DNA of 64,000 bases from positions 62,001-126,000 of the forward strand of contig NZ_FOSL01000010.1 of assembly GCF_900114255.1 (NCBI RefSeq). The letters are read 5' to 3'. This document shows, piece after piece, positions 1 to 8,519 of this stretch. The DNA is from Neomesorhizobium albiziae. GTDB lineage: Bacteria; Pseudomonadota; Alphaproteobacteria; Rhizobiales; Rhizobiaceae. The notes beneath the pieces are model-generated. The model ran no database searches and was not told the origin of the DNA. It saw nothing but the letters and a program-made list of their open reading frames with translations. Position 1 is the stretch's first letter. Each line of letters opens with the position of its first letter. Both the position numbers and the translations under genes were made by a program.

Positions 1-326
1 GCCGGGAGCCATGAGACGATCCTTGCCTGCCCAAAACGGTGCCTTTTAACAGCAGGGTCGGCCAAGCGCCAGCGTCCGCTGATGCCGGGCCGGACGGTCG
101 AAGGCCGGGCGCCGTTGTGGATAGGGAAGAAGGACGCACCCAGTTCCAGAGAAGAAGACGCAAGTATCTTATCAAATGCTTTCTTCCTGATTTTCTGTCA
201 ATTATCAACAAACGTGCCTTTCGTTTCTTTGTTACAGAGATTCTAACTAGCAAAGGTGAAATATTTCACTTTCAAATAGCTGGGGCGTGGTTCATACTTC
301 CTTGCGCAGATTTGGGAGGTACGTCG
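1..326. other. Leading intergenic region, no gene recognised
   Basis: I see no convincing coding region here. The first 130 bases are GC-rich; from about 155 to 300 the sequence becomes AT-rich, as expected of a promoter region for the gene starting at 327. I could not pick out a confident -35/-10 pair. Confidence 0.5.
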
Positions 327-791
327 ATGACCCATGCGTTGAATCTCACATTGCCGCTCAAGCAGGATGCCGAGAGCCAGGCCAAGCTCAAGCAGCTCGA
401 AGCCATCTTCACCGATCAGGTGCAGCCGAAGATCGAAGAAGCGCTGAAGAAATCGAAGCTCGTGCACTTCGCCCGCGTGGTCGTTATCGACAACAAGTAC
501 ATCCAGGTCATCACGGAATACGAAGGCGACCACCAAGAATATACGGAATTCTTTCGCCGCGAACTGACCCCCGTATTCGGGGCCATTTTCGGCCTGGCGG
601 AAGGCGCGCCCTCATCCTCCGACTCCGTGGCGTTCTGGGAATACTCCAAGACGAATAACCGGAGAAGCCTTGGCCAGGACACCACCGGCGCGCTGGATTT
701 TTCCGGCAATCCCGCCGGCTGGCTGTTCTCGGCCTACGACCACAAGGACGTCAGGACCATTCAGGCCGCGCTGGATAAAGCCGGCGCCTGA
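327..791 (+). CDS. Small conserved protein paired with DyP peroxidase, unknown function
   Basis: Protein of 154 residues with no signal peptide or membrane segment. I chose the ATG at 327 because GGGAGG lies just upstream; an earlier in-frame start would translate the AT-rich promoter region. Residues 10-45 are helical and charged, followed by a hydrophobic strand (FARVVVID) and ITEYEGD. The pattern of a strand with a small acidic turn reminds me of domains that accompany DyP-type peroxidases, and the next gene 68 bases downstream on the same strand is one. This suggests a two-gene operon and a partner or electron-transfer role, but that is inference. It does not resemble encapsulin, which is much longer. 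Confidence 0.75.
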   Translation: MTHALNLTLPLKQDAESQAKLKQLEAIFTDQVQPKIEEALKKSKLVHFARVVVIDNKYIQVITEYEGDHQEYTEFFRRELTPVFGAIFGLAEGAPSSSDSVAFWEYSKTNNRRSLGQDTTGALDFSGNPAGWLFSAYDHKDVRTIQAALDKAGA

Positions 792-859
792 CCGCAATCC
801 CCGCTTTCTCAGCAATCCCGCCACGCGGGAACGAGAGCCCTTTTCGCTCGAGGGAATGA

Positions 860-2275
860 ATGCCCGCACCGGACCCAGATCCGACGAAGCCGGACCGCCG
901 CAATGTGCAGGGGCTGGTCGCCTACCGCTACGAGCAGCCGCGCTATGCCGTGCTGCTTTTCAGCATCGCCGATGCCGGGCTGGCGCGCGGCTTCCTGCGC
1001 TCGTGGTTGCCGCGTGTGCCGCGCGGCGACCAGGACCCGAAATCGCTGACCGGGCCGGTTCTGAACTTCGCCTTCTCCTGGACCGGATTGAGCAAGCTGC
1101 TGGCGGCCGATCCGGCGCTCGACGCCGCTTCGGGAAGGCGCGAGCTCGACTGGGCCTTCACCGACCAGACCCCCGACCAGGCGGCTGTCTCCAGCCAGCT
1201 TGGCTTCATCGAGAACAGCGCCCCCGCAAACTGGTGGGGCAAGCACGTTGCGCCCGCCGATATTCACCTGGCGGTCTATATGGCCTTCGATGACGACGAC
1301 CAGGCGACGCGCTCGCTCGCCGAGATTCGCACGTCCGCCGCGCTATCGGGACTGGCCGAATGCAAACTGCCCGAGTTTGGCCAAGGCGCGCTTTCCGGAT
1401 ACCGGCCCGAAGGCGGCTTCCTGCATTTCGGCTACCGCGACGGCGTCACCTCGCCGGCGATCGACTGGGACGACAGCAAGCAGAGCGGGACGGTCGACTT
1501 CCGCGAGTTCCTGATGGGCTATCCCAACGACGACTACCCGGTCGCGCCGCAGAACCCCGGAGCCTGGCGGGACTTTGCGCGCGACGGATCCTTTGCCTGC
1601 CTTGCCTGGATTTCGCAGGATGTCGCGGCCTTCAATCGTTTCCTCGACGCCAACGCGCCGCTGGCAACCAGACATGCGGCGCCGGGCTTCGAACGGGACT
1701 GGGTCGCCGCCAAGCTGCTTGGCCGATGGCCTGACGGGTCGCCGTTGATACGGCACCCCGAGCGGCCTCCGGACAGGCCGGATTTCGACGACGCATTCGG
1801 CTACGGCGATGACAAGGCAGGGCTTCGGTGCCCGCTTTCGTCGCACATCCGCGTCGTCAACCTGCGCGACCAGGAACTGACGTTCGTCAATCAGCGACGG
1901 TTTCCGGGCGGGCCGCCCCGATTTGTCAGGCGCGGCTTCAGCTACGGCCCGAAGCTCACCGGCTCGGTCGACGACGGCATCGACCGGGGCGTCATCGGCA
2001 CCTTCATCTGCGCCAGGGTGAACGAGCAGTTCTATTCGGTGCTGCGCTGGATCCAGAAGACGGATTTCGCGGAGGGCTATTTCAACCTGCCCTATGCCGG
2101 CTCCATGCAGGACGCGCTGTTCGGGAACCGGAAGAAGCCCGGCAGCAGCGCCAGGTTCCCGATCCCGTTCGAAAGCGGCGAACCGGCTCGCGCCGATCTT
2201 GTCGACTTCATCACCTACAAGGGCGTGGCGGTGCTTTTCCTGCCGAGCTTCACAGCACTTGCGCGCCTGACGTGA
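860..2275 (+). CDS. DyP-type haem peroxidase
   Basis: Protein of 471 residues belonging to the dye-decolourising peroxidase superfamily. The family signature GxxDG is present as GYRDG at residues 191-195, with Asp194 as the likely catalytic acid. The proximal haem ligand is the likely His329 in CPLSSHIR, and the downstream RRGFSYG segment matches the conserved distal arginine region. No signal peptide is seen, so it is probably cytoplasmic. These enzymes use hydrogen peroxide to oxidise bulky phenolic or dye-like substrates; the natural substrate is unknown. The start at 860 has GAGGG about seven bases upstream. It probably shares a transcript with the small gene before it. Confidence 0.9.
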   Translation: MPAPDPDPTKPDRRNVQGLVAYRYEQPRYAVLLFSIADAGLARGFLRSWLPRVPRGDQDPKSLTGPVLNFAFSWTGLSKLLAADPALDAASGRRELDWAFTDQTPDQAAVSSQLGFIENSAPANWWGKHVAPADIHLAVYMAFDDDDQATRSLAEIRTSAALSGLAECKLPEFGQGALSGYRPEGGFLHFGYRDGVTSPAIDWDDSKQSGTVDFREFLMGYPNDDYPVAPQNPGAWRDFARDGSFACLAWISQDVAAFNRFLDANAPLATRHAAPGFERDWVAAKLLGRWPDGSPLIRHPERPPDRPDFDDAFGYGDDKAGLRCPLSSHIRVVNLRDQELTFVNQRRFPGGPPRFVRRGFSYGPKLTGSVDDGIDRGVIGTFICARVNEQFYSVLRWIQKTDFAEGYFNLPYAGSMQDALFGNRKKPGSSARFPIPFESGEPARADLVDFITYKGVAVLFLPSFTALARLT

Positions 2276-2295
2276 TGGCTGGGATAGCCCCATAG

Positions 2296-2322
2296 AAAAA
2301 GAGCCCGGCCGGAGCCGGGCTC
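2296..2322 (-). terminator. Rho-independent terminator of glnK-amtB
   Basis: On the minus strand a nine-base stem GAGCCCGGC pairs with GCCGGGCTC around a four-base loop and is followed by a run of five T (positions 2300-2296). It lies 40 bases past the amtB stop, and could also stop readthrough from the convergent DyP gene. Confidence 0.85.
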
Positions 2323-2362
2323 GAAGTTCGGACGGCTCCTGCGAAGGGCCATCCGGACGGGA

Positions 2363-3835
2363 TCAGTTGTAGGCGCGCTCGCCGTGTGTGGTGATGTCGA
2401 GGCCTTCGCGTTCGGCAGCTTCGGGAAGCCGGAGGCCGATCGTTGCCTTGACGATGATCATGGCGACGAAGGAGACCACCGCCGTCCAGACGACCGTCAC
2501 CAGCACGCCCTTGATCTGTGACATGATCTGCGTGGCGAAGACGTAGTCGGCTGTACCGCCGGCGCCGCCGTTCATCGCGTAGTCGATCACACCGGCGCCG
2601 CCGAGCGCCGGGTTGACGAACACGCCGGTCAGGATAGCGCCGATGATGCCGCCGACCGCATGAACGCCGAACACGTCAAGCGAATCGTCGTAACCCAGCT
2701 TGGCTTTGAGCCAGACAACCGCCCACAGGCAGACCGCGCCGGCGACGATACCGATCACGATGGCGCCGAGCGGGCCAGCAAAACCTGCGGCGGGGGTAAC
2801 CGCGACAAGACCGGCGACAGCGCCGGAGGCTGCGCCAAGCAGGCTGGCGTGGCCGCGGGTCCAGTACTCAAGCAGGCTCCAGGTCAGCGCCGCCGCGGCT
2901 GACGCCACGATCGTGTTGAGCACAGCGATCGCCGCGTAGCCGTTGGCTTCGAGGTTGGAACCGGCGTTGAAGCCGAACCAGCCGACCCAGAGCAGGCACG
3001 CGCCGATCAGGGTGAAGACGAGGTTGTGCGGCGCCATGTTTTCTTTCAGGTAGCCGACGCGCGGGCCGACCATGATCGCGGCCACCAGACCGGCGACGCC
3101 GGCATTGATGTGGACGACCGTGCCGCCGGCGAAGTCAAGCGCGCCGAACCCCCACAGCAGACCGGAAATGGCGACCGTCTCTTCGGCAGTATGCGTCGCG
3201 GCGAATTCCGGACCAGCCCACCACCAGACCATATGCGCGACCGGCAGATAGGAAAACGTGAACCACAGCACGATGAAGAACAGCACCGCCGAGAATTTGG
3301 TGCGTTCGGCGATGGCGCCGATGATGAGAGCCGGCGTGATTGCAGCGAAAGTCAACTGGAAGATGACGAATGTCAGCTCCGGGATGACGACGCCGCGCGA
3401 GAAGGTTTCGACCACGGTGGTTGGATTGACGCCGGCAAGGAAAAGTTTCGAGAAGCCGCCGACAAATAGGTTCATGCTGCCGCCGTCGGTGAATGCCAGC
3501 GAGTAGCCATAGACCACCCACAGGATGGCGATCAGCGAGAAGCCGATAAACACCTGCATGAGAACGGAAAGCATGTTCTTGGCGCGCACCAGGCCGCCAT
3601 AGAACAGGGCCAGGCCCGGGATGGTCATCAGGATGACGAGAACGGTCGAGATCAGCATCCAGGTGGTGTCGCCCTTGTCGGGAACGGGCGCTGCAGCGGG
3701 TGCCGCTGCAGCGGTGTCAGTTGCGGCCGGGGCGGCTTCCTGGGCGAAGGCGGCAACCGTGCCCATCGCTCCCAGAATGATCGTGCCCAGAAGGGCCTTG
3801 CGCGCCAGCGGCGCCAGACTGCTCGGAATTTTCAT
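2363..3835 (-). CDS. amtB: Ammonium transporter AmtB
   Basis: Protein of 490 residues. It starts with a cleavable signal peptide (to about residue 32, ending AFAQ) and an Ala/Pro-rich linker, then eleven hydrophobic segments of the Amt/Rh family. Family landmarks are visible: the pore twin histidines in PVAHMVWW and FGVHAVGG, and the GGTVVHINAG signature. The protein moves ammonium across the inner membrane. The start at 3835 is preceded by GGAGA; an upstream in-frame ATG would put a polar stretch before the signal peptide. It lies 51 bases downstream of glnK, the usual pairing in which unmodified GlnK plugs the channel. Expression is expected under nitrogen limitation from the promoter upstream of glnK. 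Confidence 0.97.
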   Translation of the reverse strand: MKIPSSLAPLARKALLGTIILGAMGTVAAFAQEAAPAATDTAAAAPAAAPVPDKGDTTWMLISTVLVILMTIPGLALFYGGLVRAKNMLSVLMQVFIGFSLIAILWVVYGYSLAFTDGGSMNLFVGGFSKLFLAGVNPTTVVETFSRGVVIPELTFVIFQLTFAAITPALIIGAIAERTKFSAVLFFIVLWFTFSYLPVAHMVWWWAGPEFAATHTAEETVAISGLLWGFGALDFAGGTVVHINAGVAGLVAAIMVGPRVGYLKENMAPHNLVFTLIGACLLWVGWFGFNAGSNLEANGYAAIAVLNTIVASAAAALTWSLLEYWTRGHASLLGAASGAVAGLVAVTPAAGFAGPLGAIVIGIVAGAVCLWAVVWLKAKLGYDDSLDVFGVHAVGGIIGAILTGVFVNPALGGAGVIDYAMNGGAGGTADYVFATQIMSQIKGVLVTVVWTAVVSFVAMIIVKATIGLRLPEAAEREGLDITTHGERAYN

Positions 3836-3886
3836 TGAAATGTCTCCACAAAAATCTGATGGCGGCTCAAGCGGTTTCCCCACGGC

Positions 3887-4225
3887 TCAGAGCGCATCTG
3901 TGTCTGTTTCGCCGGTGCGGATGCGGACCGCCTGGTCGATGCCGAAAACGAAGATCTTGCCGTCGCCGATCTGCCCGGTCTTGGCGGCGACGGTGATCGC
4001 GTCGACGGCCTTGTCGACCAGGTCGGCGGCCACCGCGACTTCGATCTTGATCTTCGGCAGGAAGCTGACGGCGTATTCGGCGCCGCGATAGATTTCCGTG
4101 TGCCCCTTCTGACGCCCGTAGCCTTTGACTTCGGTGACGGTCAGGCCCTGGATGCCGACAGCAGTCAGCGCTTCGCGGACCTCGTCGAGCTTGAACGGCT
4201 TGATGATTGCCATCACGATTTTCAT
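3887..4225 (-). CDS. glnK: Nitrogen regulatory protein P-II GlnK
   Basis: Protein of 112 residues, the standard P-II length. The T-loop carries the uridylylation tyrosine Tyr51 in RGAEYAV, and the B and C loop motifs (TVAAKTGQIGDGKIFV) bind ATP/ADP and 2-oxoglutarate. It senses nitrogen and energy status and gates AmtB, the next gene downstream. The pairing with amtB points to GlnK rather than GlnB, which in alphaproteobacteria normally precedes glnA. Confidence 0.97.
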   Translation of the reverse strand: MKIVMAIIKPFKLDEVREALTAVGIQGLTVTEVKGYGRQKGHTEIYRGAEYAVSFLPKIKIEVAVAADLVDKAVDAITVAAKTGQIGDGKIFVFGIDQAVRIRTGETDTDAL

Positions 4226-4308
4226 AAGGTTTCACCCTCTGCTTTGCGGGTCCCCCGCGTTGCGTGACATCGCCGGCCCAATACGCGGCCGGTGAGTGCA
4301 AAGGGTTA

Positions 4309-4324
4309 TTCAAGCTCCGTGCCA
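4309..4324 (-). promoter_or_regulatory. Candidate sigma-54 promoter of glnK-amtB
   Basis: On the minus strand TGGCAC (4324-4319) is followed after five bases by TTGAA, close to the sigma-54 consensus TGGCAC-N5-TTGCW; the C of the -12 GC is replaced by A. The predicted transcript would have a leader of about 70 bases. Nitrogen-controlled glnK-amtB operons are typically RpoN/NtrC dependent, and rpoN itself lies at 37627-39156. I did not find a clear NtrC site. Confidence 0.55.
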
Positions 4325-4473
4325 GTTGGCTCGGCCACGTGTTAACGCTCTGGAAACAAACGGAAACAGAGCTTGAGCAGCCATATTTGTTCGCAGATGC
4401 AGCAAGGCATCCGCTTAAAATTTAGGCAAAAAACAAAAAATGCCTATTCCGCAGGCTTCGTCTTGAGGGTCTG

Positions 4474-4592
4474 CTGAGATTCAGGTCAGGCCGAGCCGAA
4501 AAGGGTGGATTTCGAGAACCGGAGCGCAGCGTACATTTGGGTACGTGAGCACCGGAAGCGCAGAAGCCGCCATTTGCAGGCCGGCTGAATAT
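4474..4592. repeat. Dispersed repeat family A, copy 1
   Basis: About 115-base element with core TTTCGAGAACCGGAGCG, then CAGCGTAC, a six-base spacer, GTACGTGAGCACCGG and CCGCCATTTGCAGGCCGGC. The two GTAC blocks form an imperfect palindrome. The same core recurs near 22870, 27400, 40680, 51610, 53950 and, as a remnant, 60250. This copy reaches the stop codon of the thioesterase gene. Confidence 0.85.
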
Positions 4593-5455
4593 CAACGCAC
4601 CCTGAGGCGAATGAGGCCTTCCTGCGCTACCGACGCGATCAGGGTGCCATCCTCGCCATAGATCGCGCCACGGGTGAAGCCGCGCGAGCCCGACGACGAG
4701 GGCGTGTCCTGGGTGTAGAGAAGCCAGCCGTCGAGCGGGTGCGGCCGGTGGAACCACATCGCATGGTCGAGGCTCGCTACCTGCAGGTCAGGATCGAACA
4801 CCGCGCGGCCATGCGGGAATGTAGAGGTGTCCAAAAGCGTCATGTCGGACAGGTAGGCGAGCACCGCCGTCTGCATCGCCCTGTCGGCCGGCACGGCGCC
4901 GGTGGTGCGCAGCCAGATGTTCTGCTCCGGCGGCAGTTTCTCGCGGCTGGTGTAATGTTCGAGCGTCACCGGCTTGATTTCGAGCGGCCGTTCGCGCGCC
5001 CAGTAGCGGCGGATGTTTTCGGGAACGTGCTTGGCATGGTCGAGCAGTTCGCGCTGGGTCTTCAGTCTTTCCGGTCCGGGCACGTCGCGCGGCATCGCGA
5101 CCTGGTGCTCCAGCCCCTGTTCGTCGACCTGGAACGAGGCCTCCAGGGAAAAGATCGCATGCCCGTGCTGGATCGCGGTGACCCGGCGCGTGGTGAACGA
5201 GCCGCCGTCGCGCAGCCGCTCCACCTCGTAGATGATCGGCACGGTGATGTCGCCCGGCCGCATGAAATAGGCATGCAGCGAATGAGCATGCCGGTCCGGC
5301 TCGACGGTGCGTTGCGCCGCCACCAGCGACTGGGCAATCGTCTGACCGCCGAAGACGCGCTGCCAGTTCACTTTTGGGCTGCGACCACGATACAGATTGT
5401 GTTCGAGCTTCTCGAGGTCGAGTATGCTCAGGAGCTCTTGCATGGCCGCCGACAT
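4592..5455 (-). CDS. tesB: Acyl-CoA thioesterase II, TesB family
   Basis: Protein of 287 residues, the usual length of the double-hotdog TesB thioesterases that hydrolyse medium and long acyl-CoA to free fatty acid and CoA. Both hotdog halves are visible: VFGGQTIAQSL and HAYFMRPGD in the first, YLSDMTLLDTS (likely catalytic Asp) and HAMWFHRP in the second. The start at 5455 has AAAGGCG upstream. Its stop lies within repeat copy A1, so the last residues may have been rewritten by the repeat. It is divergent from the UbiH-like gene. Confidence 0.92.
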   Translation of the reverse strand: MSAAMQELLSILDLEKLEHNLYRGRSPKVNWQRVFGGQTIAQSLVAAQRTVEPDRHAHSLHAYFMRPGDITVPIIYEVERLRDGGSFTTRRVTAIQHGHAIFSLEASFQVDEQGLEHQVAMPRDVPGPERLKTQRELLDHAKHVPENIRRYWARERPLEIKPVTLEHYTSREKLPPEQNIWLRTTGAVPADRAMQTAVLAYLSDMTLLDTSTFPHGRAVFDPDLQVASLDHAMWFHRPHPLDGWLLYTQDTPSSSGSRGFTRGAIYGEDGTLIASVAQEGLIRLRVR

Positions 5456-5565
5456 TTTCGCGCCTTTCGCGGAGGTACGGGAACAGCCGGTTTCCAACAG
5501 GAAGGCCGGGCGAAGTCAAGGTTGGGTAAAGTCGGGGCAGGGCGGGAAAGCGAGAGGAAGCAACG

Positions 5566-6825
5566 ATGGCGGAAACCAGGACCAAACGCAACACGCCGAA
5601 CGATGATGGCCCCCGCCTCGACGTGCTGGTCGCCGGCGCCGGCTATGTCGGGCTGGCCAGCGCCGTCTCCATCCGCCAGGCCCAGCCCAACCTGAAGGTC
5701 GCCGTCGTAGACGCAGCGCCCGCCGGCGTGTGGGAGCGCGACACGCGCGCCTCGGCGATCGCCGCCGCCGCCAGCCGCATGCTCGGCCAGCTCGGCTGCT
5801 GGGACGAGATCGCGCCCGAGGCTCAGGCCATCACCGAGATGATCGTCACCGATTCGCGCACAACCGACCCGGTGCGCCCGGTCTTCCTCACCTTCGACGG
5901 TGAAGTGGCCCCGGGCGAGCCGTTCGCCCACATGGTCGCCAACAAGGTGCTGAACAAGGCCTTGCGCCGCCGCGCCGCCGAGCTCGACATCGACATCATC
6001 GAAGGTGTGGCGGTGCAGGCGTTCGAACGCGGCCCCGCCGCGATGACGATCCACCTTGCCGATGGCATCGTGGTCAATGCGCGGCTTCTGGTGGCGGCCG
6101 ATGGCGTCAACTCGAAACTGCGCGCCATGGCCGGCATCAAGACCGTCGACATCGACTACGGCCAGTCCGGCATCGTCTGCACCGTCCTGCACGAGCGACC
6201 GCACAATGGCCGCGCCGAGGAGCATTTCCTGCCGGCGGGTCCGTTCGCCATCCTGCCGCTCACCGGCGACCGCTCGTCGATCGTCTGGACCGAGCGCACC
6301 GAGGACGCCAACCGGCTTGTTGCTTCCGACGACCTGGTGTTCGAGATGGAGCTGGAGCAGCGCTTCGGCCTGAAGCTCGGCGAGATCCGCGTCGAGGGCA
6401 AGCCCCGCGCCTGGCCGCTCGGCCTCAAGCTGGCGCGCGGCTTCGTGGCGCCGCGGCTGGCGTTGGCGGGCGACGCCGCGCACGGCATCCACCCGATCGC
6501 CGGCCAGGGACTGAACCTCGGCTTCAAGGATGTCGCGGCGCTTGCTGAAACCATCGTGGAGGCCGATCGGCTGGGCCAGGACATCGGCGCGATCGACGTC
6601 CTGGAACGCTACGAACGCTGGCGGCGCTTCGACACGGTGCAGATGGGCGTCACCACCGACATCCTGAACCGCATGTTTTCCAACGATTTCGGGCCGCTCA
6701 GGGCGATCCGCGACATCGGGCTCGGCCTTGTCGACCGCATGCCGCGCATGAAGGAGTTCTTCATCCGCCAGGCGTCGGGACTGTCAGGCGACACGCCGCG
6801 GCTTTTGAAGGGCGAGGCGATCTAG
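5566..6825 (+). CDS. UbiH/UbiF/COQ6-family FAD monooxygenase
   Basis: Protein of 419 residues. The FAD-binding Rossmann motif GAGYVG lies at residues 24-29, the conserved AADGVNS at 178-184, and the second FAD motif GDAAHGIHPIAGQGLNLG at 302-319. This combination, including HPIAGQGLN, is the signature of ubiquinone-biosynthesis hydroxylases that add hydroxyl groups to the ring of the quinone precursor. Alphaproteobacteria use one or more members (UbiL-like, UbiH-like) with differing ring-position specificity, which cannot be decided from sequence inspection. It stands alone, divergent from tesB. Confidence 0.9.
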   Translation: MAETRTKRNTPNDDGPRLDVLVAGAGYVGLASAVSIRQAQPNLKVAVVDAAPAGVWERDTRASAIAAAASRMLGQLGCWDEIAPEAQAITEMIVTDSRTTDPVRPVFLTFDGEVAPGEPFAHMVANKVLNKALRRRAAELDIDIIEGVAVQAFERGPAAMTIHLADGIVVNARLLVAADGVNSKLRAMAGIKTVDIDYGQSGIVCTVLHERPHNGRAEEHFLPAGPFAILPLTGDRSSIVWTERTEDANRLVASDDLVFEMELEQRFGLKLGEIRVEGKPRAWPLGLKLARGFVAPRLALAGDAAHGIHPIAGQGLNLGFKDVAALAETIVEADRLGQDIGAIDVLERYERWRRFDTVQMGVTTDILNRMFSNDFGPLRAIRDIGLGLVDRMPRMKEFFIRQASGLSGDTPRLLKGEAI

Positions 6826-6941
6826 AACCCGGGGCGACCGCGGACGCGGCCGACCGAAGTCCCGGTGAACTTGTTCCTTGACCTTGAGGCCCGCTGCGGC
6901 GAAACCCGCGGCAGGCGTTTTGGACCCGCAGGAGAGGCAGC

Positions 6942-7871
6942 ATGTACAAACCTCGCATCTTTCTTGGTTCATCGGGGAAGCAGGAAAAGCTGCTTCAGGC
7001 GTTGACGGACGGTCTCGAAGACATCGCGCAGGTCGACCCCTGGACGACATCCTTCAACCCCGGCACGACCACGCTGGAGCGCCTCGTCGAACTCGCGCAT
7101 GAGGTGGACTTCGCGGCGTTCCTGTTCGCCCAGGACGACTGGACGGCCGTGAACGTGGCCGCATCGCCTTCCGGCGAAGCCGGTCAGGCCTCGCCACGGG
7201 ACAATGTCGTCTTCGAAGCGGGCCTCTTCGGCGGCGTCCTTGGCATGCGCCGCACCTTCATTCTCCACGCAAGCGGCTCCAAGCTTCCGACCGACCTCCT
7301 CGGCCTCACCTCCATACGTTACGGCGAAGCCACGACCCAGGAAGAGATCGACGCCGTCTGCCAGAAACTGCGCAAAGCGGTCGAAAATACGGGCCGCAAG
7401 GCCCACATCATTGGGACGTGGTGGCAGTTCTCCCTGACCGAGCGCAGCGAAAAGGAACCCTCCGCTGTCAGCCTGCTTCGGATTGCGCGCAACCGCGACG
7501 GCGCGCTCGAACTGAGCGGACGCTCATGGCAGGCGGATGGCCGGCTGTCGGCGCGCTACTGGAGCGAAGCGGTAAGGGAGAGGAAGGACCCGTCGGGGCT
7601 GTTCTATTACTGGAACGGAGAACGGCCGCTGGATCCGAAAGCGCCGCAACTGTTTGGGACCGGGGAGATCAAGCTCGAATCCGCCGATCGCGCGACCGGG
7701 TACTTCACGACCCGTGTCGACAAGCAGCCCAAAATAAGGGAGCGGACGTCCGGCATCTACATACGCGCCGAACCAGGCGACCTCGCCATCCTCGACGGCC
7801 TCGACAATGCGCAGCGCGCGAAACTGATCGCGGATCGGCTGAGCAACTGGGAAGCGGTCAAGAGCATGTAA
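6942..7871 (+). CDS. TIR-like nucleotide-binding protein with C-terminal beta-rich domain, possible defence effector
   Basis: Protein of 309 residues with two parts. Residues 4-155 match the predicted nucleotide-binding TIR-like family (CAP12/Pycsar-effector type): IFLGSSG at 6-12, DPWTTSFNPGTTTLE at 32-46, and PRDNVVFEAGLFGG at 85-98, where Glu92 would be the NAD-glycohydrolase catalytic glutamate, then KLPTDLLGL at 114-122. Residues 158-280 are predicted mainly beta: GTWWQF, LFYYWNGE, FGTGEIKL, GYFTTRVD. This pattern resembles the lipocalin-like ligand-binding barrel of the CBASS effector Cap15, but without transmembrane segments. If so, a nucleotide signal or other ligand bound by the barrel would trigger NAD depletion. 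No cyclase gene is nearby. GGAGAGG precedes the start. The TIR call is firm; the barrel match and defence role are inference. Confidence 0.85.
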   Translation: MYKPRIFLGSSGKQEKLLQALTDGLEDIAQVDPWTTSFNPGTTTLERLVELAHEVDFAAFLFAQDDWTAVNVAASPSGEAGQASPRDNVVFEAGLFGGVLGMRRTFILHASGSKLPTDLLGLTSIRYGEATTQEEIDAVCQKLRKAVENTGRKAHIIGTWWQFSLTERSEKEPSAVSLLRIARNRDGALELSGRSWQADGRLSARYWSEAVRERKDPSGLFYYWNGERPLDPKAPQLFGTGEIKLESADRATGYFTTRVDKQPKIRERTSGIYIRAEPGDLAILDGLDNAQRAKLIADRLSNWEAVKSM

Positions 7872-7875
7872 GGTC

Positions 7876-7952
7876 CAAAGCATTTTGCAGCCGGGTGGCG
7901 ACACCTGGCATCGTGCAAAATGCGGCTAAAGACGGATACAGCGGAATGCCCG
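7876..7952. repeat. Dispersed repeat family B, copy 1
   Basis: Element beginning AGCATTTTGCAGCC, with an inner palindrome (AGGTG/CACCT type) and ending GCAAAATGCGGCTAAA, followed by a short degenerate tail. Related copies occur near 9877, 31885, 32990, 40590, 47411 and 58890, always intergenic. It lies just after the TIR-like gene stop. Confidence 0.75.
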
Positions 7953-7991
7953 GTTTACCCCGCCTGCACTCCGCTGCAGTCCGCCTGCCTT

Positions 7992-8519
7992 TCAGTTGAC
8001 TTCCAACCCGAGTTTCTGGCGCAGCCTGCGCATGCGCGGCTCAAGGGTCGGCAGTTGCGGCCCGGTCATGGCCGAGGTCCGCCGGATCATCGCCAGAAGG
8101 TCGTGCCGCTCCTCCTCGCTCAGCCGGTCGCGCAGGAAAGGCCCGAGCTTGTCGATGACGGCGCCGGTATCGTCGATCTGGCTTGCCGCCCATTTGGCAT
8201 AGACGAGCGTCTCCTCCAGCTTGCCGGCCCGTGCGATCGCCTCGATCTCCTTGCGCAGCGCAGTCTCCCGCTCCGGGGTCAGCGATGCGTCGTCCGAAAG
8301 CAGCGCAGAAATCAGCGTCGCGGCGGCAACCACGGGATCGTCGATGGCGGTGAGCGGCGACATCTCGTTCTGGTGGCGTATCCTGTTGCGCCGGATATTG
8401 CCGCGCACCCGGCCGATCACATCGGCAGCCTCGTTGGCGGCGTCCTTCATCATCTTCATGCGGTACCACCACAAGGCCGCAGCCGCCAGGATGCCGAGCA
8501 CGGCGAGTAGAATATGCAT
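7992..8519 (-). CDS. Membrane-anchored helical protein, possibly TerB-like
   Basis: Protein of 175 residues. Residues 1-19 form a hydrophobic N-terminal anchor (HILLAVLGILAAAALWWY). The rest is predicted alpha-helical, with an acidic turn DDASLTPERE after ISALLS and a second SEEERHDLLAMI. This spacing of helix, acidic turn and helix recalls the TerB fold, but I am not sure. The start at 8519 gives the anchor at the N-terminus; an upstream in-frame start only adds a polar arginine-rich stretch. Function unknown. It converges on the TIR-like gene with a family B repeat between them. Confidence 0.75.
   Translation of the reverse strand: MHILLAVLGILAAAALWWYRMKMMKDAANEAADVIGRVRGNIRRNRIRHQNEMSPLTAIDDPVVAAATLISALLSDDASLTPERETALRKEIEAIARAGKLEETLVYAKWAASQIDDTGAVIDKLGPFLRDRLSEEERHDLLAMIRRTSAMTGPQLPTLEPRMRRLRQKLGLEVN

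Noticed and set aside
327-791. Encapsulin partner of the DyP peroxidase
   Set aside because: The protein is far too short and lacks the HK97-like shell motifs.
4474-4757. Short frames in repeat copies reading FCASGAHVPKCTLRSGSRNPP
   Set aside because: The same peptide appears at every family A copy, so it reflects the repeat DNA rather than protein genes.
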